Shown in pieces: positions 61,785 to 64,000 of a stretch of 64,000 nucleotides of DNA. The notes below the pieces were generated by a model. That model worked only from the letters and a program-made list of their open reading frames with translations. It had not been told where the DNA came from and searched no databases. The position numbers and the translations under genes were made by a program. Origin of the DNA: an uncultured Erysipelotrichaceae bacterium (GTDB lineage Bacteria; Bacillota_I; Bacilli_A; Erysipelotrichales; Erysipelotrichaceae); NCBI GenBank assembly GCA_945875435.1, contig CAMCKH010000002.1, positions 62,001 to 126,000 of the forward strand. The letters run 5' to 3'. Within the stretch, counting starts at the first letter, position 1, and every line of letters starts with the position of its first letter.

Positions 61785-63446
61785 TTATTTTTTTAAAAGT
61801 AATGCTTGGAAAGGGGCTAAGTTAATCTTATTATTTTGATATTTCAAAATTTCATAATTATTATACAAGACTTCATAACCATCTAAATCAAAATCAAAAT
61901 CTACTTCAAAATTTCTAAAATTACCAATTATAGTCAATGGTTTTATTTGATAAGCAAAAATATCTTGATTATCTAAATCAATAAATTCAATTTTATTTGT
62001 AATAATAAAATCAATAAATTCTTTACGGTATTTAATGAATTGTTTATAACTTTTTAATATTGATTTAGTTTCATTTTCTTGTTTAGAAACATTAATTTCT
62101 TTGTAGTTATCATTAATTTTTAATTTTTTTAAAGTACTTGAAAAACCTGCATTAAAAGAATCGTTCCACTGCATAATACTTCTGGCATTATCCCTGCTAC
62201 ATCTATTTAAAATATGAACTATCCATTCTTTAGAATAATTATCTTTATGGGCATCGTAGAAATTTTTAGCCGATATATCATCAAAATCACTAATATCTTT
62301 ATAGTTTACATTACTCATCCCAATCTCTTCTCCTTGGTAGATAAAGGGTGTTGCGGGCATAAAAAGCAATACCATACCAAGCATAGATCCTGATTCATAA
62401 TGATAGTTTAAATCCCCATATTGCGATAAAACTCGTGGATGGTCATGGTTAAGCCAATAAACCGGTTGCCATCCTTTTTGATAAAAAGCATCAAACCATC
62501 TTTTGAAATTAGTTTTTAAATTATAAACATCGGTAACAATTTCACTATCTTTTTTATCAATAGATCCATAAGCTCCATTTTGCCAACATGTATCAAAATT
62601 AAACACCATATCTAAAAAACCACTTTGATAATTACTGTATCTTAACCCTTCTTGTTCGCTAGCACAACCACCAACTTCACCAACAGTAAAACATTCATAT
62701 TTATCAAATACTTCGGTTTTTAATTCTTTCAAATAATCAAAAAGCTCTTCCCTGTTAGAAAATTTGCCAGAATCAAAAGCTAGCTCTAAATCGTTGATAT
62801 TTGTAAAAGTGTTGTCTTTTGAAAGATGGGCTATCGCATCTAAACGAAATCCATCACAACCAAGTTCTAAATAATATCTAGCAATTTTTTTCATTTCATT
62901 TCTTAATTTTGGATTAGTCCAATTTAAATCAGGCATTTTTTTTGAAAAAATATGTAAATAATACTTATCTATCGATTCAACATAAGTCCAAGCACTTTGA
63001 CTAAAAAAACTTTGCCAATTAGTAGGAGGTTTTCTAACATCATTTTCGTATCTGCCCTCTTTAAAATAATAGTATTCTTGATATTCATTATCTTTACTTG
63101 AAATAGCTTTTTGAAACCAAAGATGTTCATCGCTGCTATGATTTAAAACTAAATCCACAATAATTTTTATTCCTAAATCATGTGCTTTTTTAATTAAATT
63201 TTTAAAATCTAATAAATTCCCAAAACTTTTATCAATAGCTAAAAAATCTGAAATATCATAACCGTTATCATCCATAGGCGATTGATATATAGGGCATATC
63301 CAAATAAAATCAATACCTAAATCTTTTAAATAAGGTAATTTTTCAATAATACCATTAATATCTCCAACACCATCGCCATTAGAATCTTTAAAACTTCTAG
63401 GATAAATTTGATACCCTACTGCCTTTTTAAACCATTTTTCTTTCAT
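61785..63446 (-). CDS. malL: Alpha-glucosidase / oligo-1,6-glucosidase (GH13_31)
   Basis: Cytoplasmic exo-acting glucosidase for maltose or isomaltose-type oligosaccharides; 553 residues, no signal peptide. GH13 regions: VGYQIYPRSFKDSNGDGVGD (about 10-29), DLVLNHSSDEHLWF (about 98-111), GFRLDAIAHL (nucleophile, about 197-206), TVGEVGG (acid/base, about 256-262) and LNHDHPR (about 328-334). DGVGD is a calcium-site motif of this subfamily. A TAAAAT box ends eight bases before the ATG. It is divergent from the LacI-type regulator. Confidence 0.94.
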   Translation of the reverse strand: MKEKWFKKAVGYQIYPRSFKDSNGDGVGDINGIIEKLPYLKDLGIDFIWICPIYQSPMDDNGYDISDFLAIDKSFGNLLDFKNLIKKAHDLGIKIIVDLVLNHSSDEHLWFQKAISSKDNEYQEYYYFKEGRYENDVRKPPTNWQSFFSQSAWTYVESIDKYYLHIFSKKMPDLNWTNPKLRNEMKKIARYYLELGCDGFRLDAIAHLSKDNTFTNINDLELAFDSGKFSNREELFDYLKELKTEVFDKYECFTVGEVGGCASEQEGLRYSNYQSGFLDMVFNFDTCWQNGAYGSIDKKDSEIVTDVYNLKTNFKRWFDAFYQKGWQPVYWLNHDHPRVLSQYGDLNYHYESGSMLGMVLLFMPATPFIYQGEEIGMSNVNYKDISDFDDISAKNFYDAHKDNYSKEWIVHILNRCSRDNARSIMQWNDSFNAGFSSTLKKLKINDNYKEINVSKQENETKSILKSYKQFIKYRKEFIDFIITNKIEFIDLDNQDIFAYQIKPLTIIGNFRNFEVDFDFDLDGYEVLYNNYEILKYQNNKINLAPFQALLLKK

Positions 63447-63454
63447 ACTTTTTT

Positions 63455-63460
63455 ATTTTA
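63455..63460 (-). promoter_or_regulatory. -10 box before the alpha-glucosidase gene (near-leaderless)
   Basis: Minus-strand TAAAAT, eight bases, ATG at 63446, with no Shine-Dalgarno. Confidence 0.4.
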
Positions 63461-63482
63461 GCACTTTTTTTAATTTTTAAGG

Positions 63483-63488
63483 TATAAT
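63483..63488 (+). promoter_or_regulatory. -10 box before the LacI-family regulator gene
   Basis: TATAAT ending ten bases before ATG 63499, leaving a leader of only a few bases. Confidence 0.5.
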
Positions 63489-63498
63489 AATTGTAGCT

Positions 63499-64000
63499 AT
63501 GGTAACCACAATTAAAGATGTCGCAAAAAAAGCAGGTGTTTCAATTTCAACAGTTTCAAAAGTTTTAAAAAACTATAAAAATATCTCTAAAGAAACTAAA
63601 GAAAAGGTATTAAAAGCTGTTAAAGAATTAAAGTATATTCCAAACACTATGGCTAGCGGTTTATCTAGTAAAAATTATAATAAAATTGCTCTTTATATAT
63701 ATATCAATGATAAATTTCAAGCAATTGATGAAATTAATATGCAATATATCCAAGGAGCTTTTAAAGTTACAAGTGAATTAAATCTTAATGTAATCACTAT
63801 ATTTAATGATTCTGTAAAGAATTTGAATGATGATGAATTTTTACAATATATATTATCTGAAGGTATTAATGGAATAGTAGTATACGGTTTAAATAAAGAA
63901 GATAAATTAATACACCAAATAATTAAAAAAAATATTTTTAAAATGGTAGTAATAGATGCTCCGATTTTAAATGACAATATTTCTAATGTGAGTGTCGATC
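63499..64000 (+). CDS. malR: LacI-family transcriptional regulator (MalR-like), 3' part missing
   Basis: The gene starts at ATG 63499 and runs off the right edge after about 167 codons. The N-terminal helix-turn-helix TIKDVAKKAGVSISTVSKVLKN (residues 3-24) and the hinge-helix region (IPNTMASGLSS, about 49-59) are classic LacI/GalR. The following part (KIALYIYIND onward) is the start of the periplasmic-binding-like effector domain. Its position next to the mal genes and the LacI-type palindrome before malE suggest it is the maltose/maltodextrin repressor. Confidence 0.9.
   Translation, partial: MVTTIKDVAKKAGVSISTVSKVLKNYKNISKETKEKVLKAVKELKYIPNTMASGLSSKNYNKIALYIYINDKFQAIDEINMQYIQGAFKVTSELNLNVITIFNDSVKNLNDDEFLQYILSEGINGIVVYGLNKEDKLIHQIIKKNIFKMVVIDAPILNDNISNVSVD

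Noticed and set aside
1-64000. UGA read as tryptophan (Mollicutes code)
   Set aside because: Trp codons are UGG throughout and UGA ends genes such as ftsW and the RHH-like gene with normal protein lengths.

Overview
This 64 kb window is a chromosomal segment of a very AT-rich Gram-positive bacterium. The low GC content, strong AGGAGG-type ribosome-binding sites, an mra cell-division cluster, RNase J, HPr kinase/phosphorylase, the cdaA-cdaR-glmM operon, an LPXTG surface protein and a mevalonate pathway all point to Bacillota. Bacilli, or an Erysipelotrichia-like lineage near the Mollicutes, fit best. UGA is used as a stop (for example at the end of ftsW), so the Mollicutes UGA=Trp code does not apply. 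I cannot name the species.

Layout. 1-2.7 kb: mra cluster read leftward (mraZ, rsmH, ftsL, start of a class B PBP). 2.8-6 kb: a hypothetical gene, a PiT phosphate transporter with its PhoU-like partner, and a DUF4234/DUF2752 membrane pair. 6-8.8 kb: an LPXTG-anchored surface protein with a beta-helix region and an Asn/Thr repeat stalk. 8.8-11 kb: coaD, rsmD and ftsW leftward. 11-17.9 kb rightward: def, RNase J, phosphoglucomutase, class A PBP. 17.9-30 kb: a long leftward gene row starting with cdaA, cdaR and glmM, then a two-component system, an alpha/beta hydrolase, a membrane-anchored Mur ligase, type I pullulanase, two unknown or degenerate proteins and two SPOUT methyltransferases. 30-31.1 kb: tRNA-Leu(GAG) followed by a small accessory island. 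31-33 kb: rpsB-tsf with a structured leader. 33-35 kb: rseP and galE. 35-42.9 kb: uvrA, hprK, a fused lgt-ppaX gene, a GDPD and free-Met-sulfoxide reductase. 43-47 kb: the upper mevalonate pathway (thiolase, mvaS, mvaA). 47-53 kb: a lipid-linked glycosylation cluster (GtrB-like GT2 plus three polytopic proteins). 53-55 kb: rpe, rsgA, ogt. 55-64 kb: a maltodextrin regulon (malE, malF, malG, secreted alpha-amylase, malQ, alpha-glucosidase and a LacI-type regulator).

How the genes work together. Much of the window serves envelope construction: PBPs, FtsW, Mur ligase, GlmM, GalE, Lgt, GDPD, the GT cluster and c-di-AMP synthesis. Starch and maltodextrin are cut outside the cell by the lipoprotein amylase, imported by MalEFG, and processed by MalQ, alpha-glucosidase, pullulanase and phosphoglucomutase. 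No MalK/MsmX ATPase is present, so it must be encoded elsewhere.

The most unusual features are: (1) a 717-bp island bounded by a 49-bp direct repeat (47/49 identical) of the tRNA-Leu 3' end and terminator, holding a ribbon-helix-helix-like gene, a 32-aa membrane peptide and an array of inverted repeats; (2) a possible pseudoknot leader on rpsB that would cover its Shine-Dalgarno; (3) many promoters whose -10 box ends only 6-8 bp before an ATG, implying leaderless mRNAs; (4) an Lgt-PpaX fusion; (5) two GT-C-like paralogues sharing a nearly identical 63-bp DNA tract. No new defence system, CRISPR array or intact insertion sequence was found.
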